DNA from: Cupriavidus malaysiensis
Lineage (GTDB): Bacteria > Pseudomonadota > Gammaproteobacteria > Burkholderiales > Burkholderiaceae
Direction: 5' to 3'
DNA: 64,000 nt
NCBI RefSeq assembly: GCF_001854325.1
Contig: NZ_CP017755.1
Span: forward strand, 3,224,001-3,288,000
In this document: in pieces, positions 11,630 to 20,170 of the stretch
Position numbering within the stretch: the stretch's first letter is position 1
Layout of the letters: the number at the start of each line of letters is the position of its first letter
Notes under the pieces: generated by a model
Seen by the model: the letters and a program-made list of their open reading frames with translations, nothing else
Database searches by the model: none
Told to the model about the DNA's origin: nothing
Program-made: the position numbers and the translations under genes

Positions 11630-12283
11630 ATGAAGGGCGATATCCAGCTCAAGCAGGACGTGATGGAAGAACTGGCCTGGGATCCGGCCGTCGACGCCAC
11701 CGGCATCGGCGTCGAGGTGCAGGACGGCATCGTGACGCTGAGCGGCCACCTGCCGACCTTTGCCGAGAAATACGCGGCCGAGGCAGCCGCGCAGCGCGTG
11801 ACCGGGCTCAAGGGCCTGGCGGTGGAGCTCGATGTGCGCCTGCCCGACGACGCCCAGCGCACCGACGCCGACATCGCGCGCGCGGCGCGCCATGTCCTCG
11901 ATTGGATGAGCGGACTGCCTGCCGACCGCATCCACCTGATGGTGGAGCACGGCGCGGTCACGCTGCGCGGCGAAGTCGACTGGAACTACCAGCGGGTGGC
12001 CGCCGAACAGGCGGTGGCGGGCCTGTTCGGCGTGCGCGGCGTCAGCAACGGACTGGCGGTCCGCCCCGCCATGGCCGCCGACGACGTCAGGCAGCGCATC
12101 CGCCAGGCCATCGAACGGCAGGCCAGCGACGATGCCGGCCACGTCAGCGTGGAAGTCAGCGAAGGCGTGGTGACGCTGCGCGGCACGCTGCGCACCTGGG
12201 CCGAACGCCAGGCCGCCTTCGAGGCGGCGTGGTCGGCGCCGGGGGTGAGCGCGGTGCACAACCAGATCCAGGTCACGCTGTAA
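11630..12283 (+). CDS. Triple BON-domain protein
   Basis: A 217-residue protein made of three BON domains (about residues 5-70, 78-145 and 148-217), each with a GxVTLxG strand (IVTLSGH, AVTLRGE, VVTLRGT). BON domains bind phospholipid or other hydrophobic surfaces and occur in osmotic-shock proteins such as OsmY. No signal peptide is seen, so it is probably cytoplasmic. It is a paralogue of the BON protein at 23266. Good Shine-Dalgarno (GAGGAGAA). Confidence 0.88.
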   Translation: MKGDIQLKQDVMEELAWDPAVDATGIGVEVQDGIVTLSGHLPTFAEKYAAEAAAQRVTGLKGLAVELDVRLPDDAQRTDADIARAARHVLDWMSGLPADRIHLMVEHGAVTLRGEVDWNYQRVAAEQAVAGLFGVRGVSNGLAVRPAMAADDVRQRIRQAIERQASDDAGHVSVEVSEGVVTLRGTLRTWAERQAAFEAAWSAPGVSAVHNQIQVTL

Positions 12284-12311
12284 GGCCGCGGCGGCCGGTG
12301 CGGGGCGGCGC

Positions 12312-12400
12312 TCAGGGCGGCGCATCCCGCGCCGCCAGCTCGCTCAAGGCCAGCACTTCGCCGGCCAGTGTGGTGGCCACCGACAGCAGGCGGGACTGGA
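12312..12400 (-). pseudogene. 3'-end remnant of a hypothetical gene
   Basis: This stretch matches the 3' end of the hypothetical gene at 17029-17385. A 62-bp core (12329-12390 against 17052-17113) is nearly identical and codes for the same LLSVATTLAGEVLALSELAA sequence before a stop. No start codon or upstream homology is found, so only the tail of a second copy survives here. It lies directly before the KdpA-KdpC fusion and marks a rearrangement boundary. Confidence 0.65.
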
Positions 12401-12455
12401 GTTCTAGCGTTCCAGCACCACGGCGCCCATCTCATCTCTTCTGCAGGGGGGACCT

Positions 12456-13244
12456 ATGTGGACCCTGCCCTTACTCATCCTGGCGATTGCCATCGTCGTC
12501 TCCATTCCCTTGAGCCGCTACATGGCGTGGATCATGGACGGCAAGTACCGGCCGCTGCCGGGACTGCGCTGGTTCGAAGCCCGCCTGGACAGCGGTGCCC
12601 AGGACTGGAAGCAGTACACGGTGGCGCTGCTGGTGTTCAACGCCGTGCTGTTCGTGTACGGCTTCGTCGTGCTCGCACTGCAACCGGTCGCGCCGCTCAA
12701 CCCGCTGGGACGCGGCATGCTGGCGCCGTCGACCATCTTCAATACGGTCATCTCGTTCATGACCAACACGAACCTGCAGCACTACTCCGGGGACCAGCAC
12801 CTTTCGAACTTCAGCCAGATCTTCTTCATCCTGCCGAACATGTTCCTGGCGGATGTGCCGCGTACCGGGGCGGATGGAAAGCCGGCCACCGTGGTGGAGC
12901 CCGTGCGGGCAGGCAGCGACATCCAGTCGGTCTTCTTCGAGATGTGGCGGCAGGAACATCCCGATGCCCAGCTCGCGCCCGTGCCGGGCGACATGGTCAC
13001 GGCCCCGGCCTCCGGGCTGGATCCGGACATCACCCTGGCCAATGCGCTCTTCCAGCTGGATCGCGTGGCGGCTGCATGGGCGCGCGATACGAAGCGCAAT
13101 GCCGCACCGCTGCGGGCGGAGATCCTGGCGCTGCTGCAGCAGCAGGCCAGGGCGCCGCTGGGTGGACTGGCCGGAGAGCCGATGGTCAACGTGCTGGCGA
13201 TCAACCTGGAACTGCGCAAGCGTTACGGTGCGCCATCCGCTTGA
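12456..13244 (+). pseudogene. KdpA-KdpC in-frame fusion, deletion product of a kdp operon
   Basis: Residues 1-130 match the N-terminus of KdpA, the K+ channel subunit (DWKQYTVALLVFN, NTVISFMTNTNLQHYSG, FSQIFFI). From about residue 133 the sequence matches the C-terminus of a long-form KdpC (GDMVTAPASGLDPDIT, NALFQLDRVAAAWA, GEPMVNVLAINLEL). Most of KdpA, all of KdpB and the KdpC membrane anchor are gone, yet the frame is kept. No K+-pumping ATPase can be made from it. A strong Shine-Dalgarno (AGGGGGG) precedes the ATG. It is best read as a large in-frame deletion of kdpABC; a function for the chimera is unproven. Confidence 0.75.
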
Positions 13245-13499
13245 AATCGCCGCAGGCGGCAACGGGGCCTGATGGCCTGCGAGGCTGTCGACGATCCGAA
13301 TTGGGAGCGCGAGACTGGTGCCCTGAATCACAGATTCCTTGGCTCGGCCTGCCCTAAGTCCGTCGATGGGCCGCACGACGCGTCGTCACCGATGCTCGCG
13401 AGGCTCCAGCCTTGCCGCGCTTTGTTCCTGGCCTCGCGGGTCTTCTCGACGGACTCGGTTCTTCCATGGATTTCCGACTCAGGACACTGGGCTCTGTCC

Positions 13500-13740
13500 A
13501 CTTCCTGACGAAGGTCCCGACCTTGCGGGCAAGCGATGCCGATGCCAACCGGCTGCCTGTGAGTTTGCGTAGCGTGCCTCGACTCGCTGGAAATGCTTGA
13601 TCCGGTTGGAGAGGCGCTCGACGACATCGTGACACCCGGCCCACCGGTCGCATCCGGCCCGACACACGGACGTTGGCCTGCCCCGCGATCCCATCAAAGC
13701 CCGCCGCGCAGCATTCCACCGCAGCTTCCGCAATTTCCAC
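13500..13740 (-). pseudogene. Degraded IS5-type transposase fragment
   Basis: Read on the minus strand, one frame gives HDVVERLSNRIKHFQRVEARY. This matches the C-terminal DDE region of IS5-family transposases (V-E-R-x-F-x-R-x-K-H-F-R-R-x-x-T-R-Y). Homology then slips to another frame (RKLTGSRLASASLA), so the reading frame is broken. The rest of the transposase and the terminal inverted repeats were not found. The remaining sequence between the Kdp fusion and the immunity-like gene (13245-14245) shows no intact gene. Confidence 0.55.
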
Positions 13741-14245
13741 ACCAATCGGCAGAAAGCACCTAACCCGGTACTCTCCCCCTCGCCACTAGCATGGCTCCCA
13801 AGCCTGCGGACCGCGCCGCGCCGCCCCGGCAGCCGGCCCCCGCGCGCGCGCACCGGCCCCGCGCGCTCCGCCGCCATGCCGCCATGCCCGACCTGGTGAT
13901 GCCCGAGTACCGGCATCAACGGCCCGACAAGGGCAGTACTTTCGTCATCGCGGAAATCAGGTTTCCGGGGATCGGATCGAGGCGAAGCCGTTCATCGCAA
14001 GCAAGCGGATGCTTGAGCAGGACGTGAATACTAGGACGGCTCGCTCGCCGATCCGTCTCCAGAACAAGTCCGTGAATCCGGGGGGACGGTTGTCGCTGTT
14101 CCGGTACCCGGAGGATGTCGCGGTGCATGGAAGGCAGAAGCCCGGGACGCCCGACGGGCATGACAAGAACGAAGAACCATCGAAGCGGGAAGCCCGGAGG
14201 AAGCCCGGTGGTCGGACCCCGAAATAGCAAGAAGCGAGGTACTGG

Positions 14246-15439
14246 ATGAGCACGGCAGAACAATATCTGAACTCCGACGAGATCGAAGAATTCATCCGCG
14301 AGAGCAAGATCGCCCCGCAGTGGTTCTACGGTGACGAGGGACGGGAACTGGGCATCTGCCCCTATGTGACCTTCTACGTCCACCACCAGCCCAAGGACTA
14401 CATGGTGGTGGCGGACAAGTTTATCGACATCTGGGAGCGCTTCGATCGCATCGCCGACAACCCCTTCCAGAAGATGTTCAAGTCGCGCACGCAGGTTTGG
14501 CTCCAGGCCGGAGACAAGCGGTTTCCCACCGACCTGCGGGCCGAAGCCAGGCGTCTGCGGGAGGTATCCCGGCCGTTCTACTTGATGGCGACCGACATGG
14601 AATCGCCCGATGCGTCCCCCCTCTGGTCCTACTCCGCCCGGGTCCATCATGTCCCGCAGCGGTGCTACAGCACGCTGAAACTGGTGTTCCGCCATGACTG
14701 GTACGCGAACGGCAACGAGATGGCGTGGCGCGCCTTCTCGCACAGTTGCATCCGGTCGCTATGCCCCGAGCAAGCCTACATGGGCTACGAGGTAGGCAAT
14801 GGCGGACTCAGCGTGATGGGGGCCTATGAATCCGACGTGCTGGAACGCATTTGTGCCGACTATTTCTACGGCTTGGACATCGATCACCCGGTCGACATGG
14901 GTTTCCACTATCACGATGCGATCAACGGGGGGCATATCAACCCATCGCGCCTTGGAGCAGGCTTACGCCCGCCCACCTGGTGCTTCATGCTGTCCCCCGT
15001 TTGGCAGCGCAAGCTTGGCAAGAGCGAGTCCGAGATCCGGGCGGAACTGGCGCACCCACGTATCCGCATCACCTCCATGCCATACCCCCGCAACGCGCTC
15101 AATCCCGATGGCGCCAACGGCCTGTGGATCGAACTCGGCGACCTGGACCTCTACCCCGTGGAAGACGGCGTTCCCGAGGTGCTGGTCAGGGCCAACCGCC
15201 TGATTCGCCCGATCCGCTGCGATAGACTGAACCTCAGTACGCTCGATCCCTGGGACGGTGACCCCAACCCGCGCTTCGACTACGGCAGCGCCTCGCGCTG
15301 GATACGCCGCTTCGACGACGACAGCAACTGGCCCGGCGCGGCCCAGCGTGCTGGCACGCCGCCGGCCCTCTCCGGGGATGCCGGGCCGCATCACACCCCC
15401 GGCTCGGTTCCCGGCCGCCAACCCTGCTTGGCGGGATAG
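14246..15439 (+). CDS. Type VI immunity-like protein (DUF3396/TsiV family)
   Basis: A 397-residue protein resembling the DUF3396 family, which includes immunity proteins to T6SS VRR-NUC nuclease effectors. Features are the FYVHHQPKDYMVVADKFIDIWERF segment (cited in part), a central FRHDWYANGNEMAWRAFSHSC region and the G-Y-E-V-G-N-G-G-L-S patch. The last 50 residues are Pro/Gly-rich and may be a read-on extension. Start has GAGG upstream. Base composition is less GC-rich than the neighbours, which suggests transfer. No intact effector lies beside it, so it would be an orphan immunity gene. The family call is from memory of motifs. Confidence 0.6.
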   Translation: MSTAEQYLNSDEIEEFIRESKIAPQWFYGDEGRELGICPYVTFYVHHQPKDYMVVADKFIDIWERFDRIADNPFQKMFKSRTQVWLQAGDKRFPTDLRAEARRLREVSRPFYLMATDMESPDASPLWSYSARVHHVPQRCYSTLKLVFRHDWYANGNEMAWRAFSHSCIRSLCPEQAYMGYEVGNGGLSVMGAYESDVLERICADYFYGLDIDHPVDMGFHYHDAINGGHINPSRLGAGLRPPTWCFMLSPVWQRKLGKSESEIRAELAHPRIRITSMPYPRNALNPDGANGLWIELGDLDLYPVEDGVPEVLVRANRLIRPIRCDRLNLSTLDPWDGDPNPRFDYGSASRWIRRFDDDSNWPGAAQRAGTPPALSGDAGPHHTPGSVPGRQPCLAG

Positions 15440-15679
15440 TGGATGACACCCGCCAAGCAAGGGTGCGGCGCTATTTCCACCAAGGCGAAATCATGCGACC
15501 GTGGCCGTCGACTACGGTGACGCCGTCTGGCAGTGGGACAGCGACCAGTCAGGCCCCAGGCTCCGGTCATCCCTGCACACGTTCAAGACACCTGGCGTCG
15601 CGGTGTCGCGGCGCCGCATGAAGATCATGGCGCTATACCGTGGTCCGATCGCTCGTGGCACTCATGCCCAAACCGGAAA

Positions 15680-15720
15680 TGCTCCCCGCGCCACGTGACT
15701 GATTGGGAGCGCGGGGAGCA
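15680..15720. repeat. Perfect 12-bp inverted repeat
   Basis: TGCTCCCCGCGC at 15680-15691 is the exact reverse complement of 15709-15720, separated by 17 bases. It can fold into a strong hairpin. It lies in a 430-bp stretch (15440-15870) with no gene that I can support, between the immunity-like gene and the DUF2188 gene. It may be a terminator or an end of a lost element. Confidence 0.6.
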
Positions 15721-15870
15721 CCTGTTCGGGCCGGCCATGTCCCCGCCACAGCGCGCCATTCAGCCTTTGCAGCATTTTTATGCAGCAGGCGATTGGCATG
15801 ACAGCCGCTTGATGCGCGGCCACCTACCATAGGTATAGGAATCACGCCGCGACCGGCTGAGGAGACATCC

Positions 15871-16095
15871 GTGACCATGCAGATCGAGGTCGTTGCCTAT
15901 CGGGAAGGCTGGGACGTCATCTACGAAGGAGCGAGGTACGCGGAGTCACATCACGCGAGCCGCGACGATGCGGTCGTAGCCGGCATCGAGAAAGCGCGCC
16001 GCGACGGCGTCACGCTCGTCATACTGGATCGCGACGGACGGGAATGTGCGCGGACCGACTATTCGGCAGCCTCCGCGGGAGCCATGCTGCCATGA
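15871..16095 (+). CDS. DUF2188-like small protein
   Basis: A 74-residue protein with the layout of DUF2188 proteins: a strand (VVAYREGWDVIYEGA), a helix with DDAVVAGIEKARRDG, and a C-terminal LVILDRDGRE strand. The start is GTG at 15871 with GAGGAG seven bases upstream; an ATG two codons later is an alternative. Its stop overlaps an ATG in the next frame (ATGA). Function of the family is unknown. Confidence 0.6.
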   Translation: MTMQIEVVAYREGWDVIYEGARYAESHHASRDDAVVAGIEKARRDGVTLVILDRDGRECARTDYSAASAGAMLP

Positions 16096-16190
16096 GCACT
16101 TTCGTCTCGGCTGGCGCTGGACGGCCCAGGCTTCCGGCAGTGGAATGCCCGAACACCACCCGGCCGTGTCTCGCTTCGCGCAATGTCACG

Positions 16191-16964
16191 ATGCACATCA
16201 CCATCGACGCACAGCACGCCAGGCCGCTTCGTCAGGCCTTGGTCAGGGACTGCGCGGGGCAGCCGTGGTCGATCTGCATCGCAGTCATGCCCGGTGGTGC
16301 CAGGATGCGCGTCTCCCTGACCCTTCCCAGGCTCTCCGTCGGGGATGCCCTTGCCCAGCTCAATCGCCTCACGCCGGGCGCCGAGGTCAGCCAGTATGTC
16401 GAGGTTCCTGAGAGGCCTTCCGGCGCGTGGATCGATCTGATCCATGGTACGCAGGCGCGGCCAGGTCCACGTGTCAGCGCTTCACACGCGTCGACCATCG
16501 GAAGCATCCTGTGCGAAGAGGATGTCGTGCTGGATTGTGAAGCCGCCGACCGGAGCGCACTGTTCCATCACTTGGGCACGCTTGCCAGGCAACACCATGG
16601 CTTCGACGCAGAAGCCGTGACGGCAGGGCTCATGGAGAGAGAGGCATTGGGATCGACAGGGCTCGGCCAGGGCGTGGCGGTGCCTCATGCACGAATCCGC
16701 CGCGTTCCCCGGGAACTCGCCTTCTACGTTCGCTGCGTCACACCGCTACCGTTCGATGCACCGGATGGGCTGCCCGTGAGCGACCTGATCTGCCTGCTCC
16801 TGCCGGATTGGGGCAACAACGCGCACCTGCGCTTCCTGGCCAGCGCCGCTCAGTTCTTCTGCGACCAGCGCTTTCGCAGTGCGCTGCGGCACTGCAGGGA
16901 TGCGCGTTCCGTATGCCGACTGTTCTCCGGCGATCCGGCTTCGGACTCCGCTGTGCGCCGATGA
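16191..16964 (+). CDS. PTS EIIA-type (PtsN-like) protein
   Basis: The C-terminal 150 residues form a type-2 EIIA domain, with the phosphorylatable His in AVPHARI and the usual MEREALGSTGLGQG before it. The N-terminal 90 residues (MHITIDAQHARPLRQALV onward) form an extra small domain of unknown role. EIIA-Ntr proteins take part in phosphate relays that tune K+ and nitrogen metabolism. An upstream ATG at 16092 overlaps the previous stop and would add 33 residues of poor quality, so 16191 is preferred. The region has mixed codon use compared with the stress genes. Confidence 0.75.
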   Translation: MHITIDAQHARPLRQALVRDCAGQPWSICIAVMPGGARMRVSLTLPRLSVGDALAQLNRLTPGAEVSQYVEVPERPSGAWIDLIHGTQARPGPRVSASHASTIGSILCEEDVVLDCEAADRSALFHHLGTLARQHHGFDAEAVTAGLMEREALGSTGLGQGVAVPHARIRRVPRELAFYVRCVTPLPFDAPDGLPVSDLICLLLPDWGNNAHLRFLASAAQFFCDQRFRSALRHCRDARSVCRLFSGDPASDSAVRR

Positions 16965-17028
16965 ACTGCCATCGCGATGCGCTTGGTGGTTGCCGGCTTG
17001 CCGGCGACCCGGAAGGAGAAAGCGACGC

Positions 17029-17385
17029 TCAGCGCAGCCGTGCCGGATCCTGCGCCGCCAGTTCGCTCAAGGCCAGCACTTCTCCGGCCAGCGTGGTGGC
17101 CACCGACAGCAGGTGGGTGCGGATGCCTGCCTCCGGCGCGTCGTCGTCGCTTACGTTGCCGCAATCTGAGTCGTACTCCTGGCTGGCAACCAGCAGCGCA
17201 TGCAATTGAGCCGCCTTCTCGGCGGCAAGGCTCAGCGGCGTTTCCGCGGCGACTTCGGTGTTCAGGTAAAGACTGGCGCCCACCTGTTCGGCGCGAACGC
17301 CCCGGCGGCAAGGGCAGGAAGAAAATGCGGCGGCGGACGCCAGGGAGCGGGATGAACGAGGCGCCGAGGGCGGTGAACTAGACAT
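17029..17385 (-). CDS. Hypothetical protein, parent of the 12312 remnant
   Basis: A 118-residue protein starting at 17385 with AGGAG eight bases upstream. The N-terminus is Ser/Pro-rich. The rest is helical and acidic, with ETPLSLAAEKAAQLHALL and a C-terminal LLSVATTLAGEVLALSE helix. No membrane segment is seen. The layout recalls the small DUF3077-like proteins of pseudomonads, but I cannot assign a family with confidence. Its 3' end is duplicated at 12312-12400. Confidence 0.6.
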   Translation of the reverse strand: MSSSPPSAPRSSRSLASAAAFSSCPCRRGVRAEQVGASLYLNTEVAAETPLSLAAEKAAQLHALLVASQEYDSDCGNVSDDDAPEAGIRTHLLSVATTLAGEVLALSELAAQDPARLR

Positions 17386-17670
17386 GACATGGACTCCTGT
17401 GTGCGGTTCAGGCACTGCTTCAAAACGCCGCCAACCGGCGGCTTTCCACGCACAAGTGTTCGGGACGCCAATCCCGTTCGCCTCTGTATCGACGATGCGG
17501 ACAATATAGTGCCGCCCAAGGGCCAGCGGCCGGCGACGATTCCGCATGGCGGCGCGATTTCCGCTCACCAGCTTCGCTGCCCGGCGGCAACGCATCCACG
17601 CAACGCCCGCCCGCCCCGGTTTCGGCGGACAATACCCCCTTTCCGTACCGATGCATGGATCCCAAGCCTC

Positions 17671-18018
17671 ATGAACAGCGACGCCGCCGTCAAAGCCCTG
17701 GCCGCGCTGGCGCAGCCTTCGCGCCTGGCCATTTTCCGCCTGCTGGTCCGGGCCGGCCGTACCGGCCTCTACGCGGGGCAGATCGGGGAAGCGCTCGGCC
17801 TCCCGCCGGCTACCCTGTCCTTCCATCTCAAGGAGCTCTCGCATGCGGGGCTGATCGCGGGCCAGCAGGAAGGGCGCAATGTGCTGTACCAGGTCCAGTT
17901 CCCGCAGATGAACGACCTGATCGGCTTCCTGGTGGAGCACTGCTGCGAGGGTGACGCGCAGGGCTGCGACGTGCCCACCTCCGCCTGCGCGCCGGCAGGC
18001 CGGAAGGCCCGGGCCTAA
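17671..18018 (+). CDS. arsR: ArsR-type repressor 1
   Basis: A 115-residue winged-helix repressor (PSRLAIFRLLVRAG, ATLSFHLKELSHAGLI). A Cys cluster near the C-terminus (EHCCEGDAQGC) resembles As(III) sites of Acidithiobacillus-type ArsR. It is about 60% similar in layout to the second ArsR at 19813. It converges on the aqpS gene. The gap before it (17386-17670) holds AT-richer -10-like stretches (for example ACAATATAGT near 17501) but no operator that I can define. Confidence 0.85.
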   Translation: MNSDAAVKALAALAQPSRLAIFRLLVRAGRTGLYAGQIGEALGLPPATLSFHLKELSHAGLIAGQQEGRNVLYQVQFPQMNDLIGFLVEHCCEGDAQGCDVPTSACAPAGRKARA

Positions 18019-18076
18019 GCCCGCCTGCGCCGCGAGGAGCCCCGGGCCCGCGCGGACAGCCAGGATGGCGGCGCGC

Positions 18077-18781
18077 TCAGTCAGTCGGCTGCTCGCCCGA
18101 GGACTCGATCACATTGGGATGGCCACGCCGCGCCGCTCGCGGCTCCAGCAGCCGGTGCAGCCCCAGGCCGATGGCGCCGCCCACGCACTGTGCGATGACG
18201 AAGCCCGGCACGCTGGCGGGGGCGATGCCGGCAAAGCTGTCGCTGAACATGCGGCCGAACGCGGCCGCCGGATTGGCGAACGACGTGGATGCCGTGAACC
18301 AGTAAGCCGCGCCGATATAAGCCGCCACCATGGACGAGGCTCGGCCCGCCGGCGCCCGCAGAATCACCAACAGCAGCCCCGCCGTAGCCACCGCTTCCGC
18401 GATCCATTGGCCAGGGCCACCGCGCACCTTGGTGGAGTACTGCAGGATGCTCAAGTCGAACATGGCATGGGCCAGCCAGGCGCCGAGCACCGCGCCGGCC
18501 AGTTGCGCGAGCAGATACGGCGCCAGCGCGGAGCCCGGCAGTTCGCCGCGCACGGCCATGACCGCACTGACCACAGGATTGAAGTGCGCGCCGCTGAGCG
18601 GCCCGAAGACTTCGATCAGTACGTACAGGCCAAGCACCGTGGCGCCCGTGTTGGCCAGCAGTGCGATGGCGACATTACCGCCGGCAAGCCGCTCCGCCAT
18701 GATGCCCGAACCGATGACGATGGCCAGCAGCAGCGCCGTGCCCAGCGACTCCGCCAGAACCTTGTGCCGCAAGTCGACCAT
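18077..18781 (-). CDS. aqpS: Aquaglyceroporin-type arsenite channel
   Basis: A 234-residue MIP-family channel with six membrane segments and two half-helix motifs, NPV (SGAHFNPVVS) and NPA (TSFANPAAAFGR). In ars operons such channels (AqpS) let arsenite out of the cell in place of an ArsB pump. It is the last gene of arsR-arsI-arsC-aqpS, five bases after arsC. The start MVDLRHKVLAESLG fits the first helix of MIP channels. Confidence 0.88.
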   Translation of the reverse strand: MVDLRHKVLAESLGTALLLAIVIGSGIMAERLAGGNVAIALLANTGATVLGLYVLIEVFGPLSGAHFNPVVSAVMAVRGELPGSALAPYLLAQLAGAVLGAWLAHAMFDLSILQYSTKVRGGPGQWIAEAVATAGLLLVILRAPAGRASSMVAAYIGAAYWFTASTSFANPAAAFGRMFSDSFAGIAPASVPGFVIAQCVGGAIGLGLHRLLEPRAARRGHPNVIESSGEQPTD

Positions 18782-18786
18782 GGCGT

Positions 18787-19290
18787 TCAGCTCCGCGCAA
18801 TGCGCTGCAGCGCGACCTGCAGCTCGGCGTCGCTCATCTCCTCGAGCGGCAGTTGCAACAGTTGCAGCATGCGATAGCCGATGGCCTGGCGCGTCAGCTC
18901 GAAGGCGACCCGCTTGCCGTCGTCGCCACCTTGTGCGTTCGACGGATCGGCGTAGCCCCAATGCACTTTCACGGGGCTTCCCGGCCAGTAGGGACACTGC
19001 TCCGCGGCCGCGCTGTCGCACACGGTGATGACGACCCGCATGCGCGGGGCATCATCCGCCACGAATTCATCCCAGCTCTTGCTGCGGAAACCGGCCGTTT
19101 CCACACCGGCATTCTGCAGTGCCTCGATCGCGAACGGGTTGATGCGGCCGCTCGGCGCGCTGCCAGCGCTGTACGCGCGGACGTCGCGGCCGAGCTGCTG
19201 CGCCAGATGATTGAGCATGCCCTCGCTCAGCACGCTGCGTGCCGAATTGTGGGTGCAGAGGATCAGGACGTTGGTGGTCTTGCCGCCCAT
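18787..19290 (-). CDS. arsC: Arsenate reductase, low-molecular-weight phosphatase type
   Basis: A 167-residue LMW-phosphatase-fold protein. The catalytic loop C-x5-R is CTHNSAR at residues 12-18. A later Cys-containing segment (VITVCDSAAAEQCPYWPG) holds the further redox Cys expected of thioredoxin/glutaredoxin-coupled arsenate reductases. It reduces As(V) to As(III), which the AqpS channel can release. It sits between arsI and aqpS on the same strand. Confidence 0.88.
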   Translation of the reverse strand: MGGKTTNVLILCTHNSARSVLSEGMLNHLAQQLGRDVRAYSAGSAPSGRINPFAIEALQNAGVETAGFRSKSWDEFVADDAPRMRVVITVCDSAAAEQCPYWPGSPVKVHWGYADPSNAQGGDDGKRVAFELTRQAIGYRMLQLLQLPLEEMSDAELQVALQRIARS

Positions 19291-19300
19291 GCCGGCCTCC

Positions 19301-19801
19301 TCAGCAGCAGGACGACTTGGACGTCACGGCCACGCCGATGGGCTTGCCCCTGGGCGCACGCGGCGCGCAGCAGGCCGATTCGGCAGCAGGGGCAGCGGCA
19401 GCAGCGGGCGCCTCGGCCGGCCGGCTTTCGCCGAAGACCGGCACGTTGCCCAGCGTGTGGAAGTGCTCCCAGGCGATGCCTTGCGGATCCGTGATCCAGT
19501 GCTTCTCGCTGCGCGCGTAGCAACAGGTGGTCTCGCCCTCGTCCAGCAGCGCCATGTCGGCCGCCTCGGCGCGCGTCTTCAGCTCCGCCAGTTCCGCCGC
19601 ATCGTCGGTCTGGAAGCCCAGGTGGTCCAGGCCCGCCTGGGTACCACGCGTCGAGATGGCGAAGTTCACCCGCGGATCCTCGAGCATCCACTTGGCGTAG
19701 TCGGCTTCGACCCGCGCCGGCTCCGCCGCGAACAGCTTGGAATAGAAGGCGATGCTCTTGCCGAGGTCATCGACGTGGATGTGTACGTGAAAGCGCTTCA
19801 T
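19301..19801 (-). CDS. arsI: ArsI-type C-As lyase (dioxygenase of the glyoxalase fold)
   Basis: A 166-residue vicinal-oxygen-chelate protein. Likely iron ligands are a His in HVHIHV, H60 (LDHLGFQ) and E112 (WEHF). The vicinal pair C93-C94 (TTCCYAR) matches the As(III)-binding Cys pair of ArsI, which cleaves the C-As bond of trivalent methyl- or aryl-arsenicals. A Cys-rich tail (SACCAP, then KSSCC) is extra. It lies eleven bases after arsR. This gives the operon organoarsenical as well as inorganic arsenic resistance. Confidence 0.82.
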   Translation of the reverse strand: MKRFHVHIHVDDLGKSIAFYSKLFAAEPARVEADYAKWMLEDPRVNFAISTRGTQAGLDHLGFQTDDAAELAELKTRAEAADMALLDEGETTCCYARSEKHWITDPQGIAWEHFHTLGNVPVFGESRPAEAPAAAAAPAAESACCAPRAPRGKPIGVAVTSKSSCC

Positions 19802-19812
19802 GGGGTTCTCCC

Positions 19813-20142
19813 TCAACATTCGCAGACACCGCCGGCGGCGGTGGTTTCCGGGCAGGCGTCTCCCTGGCAGCAGTTCGCCGTCAGGAAGCCCAGCAGTGAA
19901 TTCATATGTTCGAACGCCGCCCGATAGATCAGGTGCCGGCCATCCCGTTGCTGCAGGACCAGGCCCGCGTGCATCAATTCCTTCAGGTGAAAGGACAAGG
20001 TGGCGCCGGGCACCTCCAGGCGCGCCGCGATCGCGCCCGGCGTCATGCCGGCGTGGCCGGCCACCACCAGCAGGCGGTAGACCTCGAGGCGCAGCCCGTG
20101 GGCCAGTGCGGCGAGGGAGCGGATGGCGTCTTGGCTTTCCAT
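19813..20142 (-). CDS. arsR: ArsR-type repressor 2
   Basis: A 109-residue winged-helix repressor (LRLEVYRLLVVAGHAG, ATLSFHLKELMHAGLV). The C-terminal NCCQGDAC cluster is a likely As(III) site. It opens the arsR-arsI-arsC-aqpS operon. A dyad lies directly before its start codon, so autoregulation is expected. A further Cys pair closes the protein (GVCEC). Confidence 0.88.
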   Translation of the reverse strand: MESQDAIRSLAALAHGLRLEVYRLLVVAGHAGMTPGAIAARLEVPGATLSFHLKELMHAGLVLQQRDGRHLIYRAAFEHMNSLLGFLTANCCQGDACPETTAAGGVCEC

Positions 20143-20144
20143 CC

Positions 20145-20170
20145 TTCCATACTAGTGGAAATATAGAATA
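20145..20170 (-). promoter_or_regulatory. Probable ArsR operator and -10 region
   Basis: TTCCA-N6-TGGAA at 20145-20160 is a perfect inverted repeat three bases before the arsR start. Next to it, read on the minus strand, are TATTCT and TATATT (20170-20159), good -10 candidates. Repressor binding here would block transcription. The rest of 20171-20421 shows no other feature. Confidence 0.5.

Noticed and set aside
13916..14743. A 275-codon minus-strand frame
   Set aside because: It overlaps the immunity-like gene start on the opposite strand and has no recognisable domain.
15501..15698. A 65-codon frame after the immunity-like gene
   Set aside because: A short stretch (VDYGDAVWQWDSDQ) looks protein-like, but the frame has no ribosome-binding site and I cannot match a family; it may be a gene remnant.
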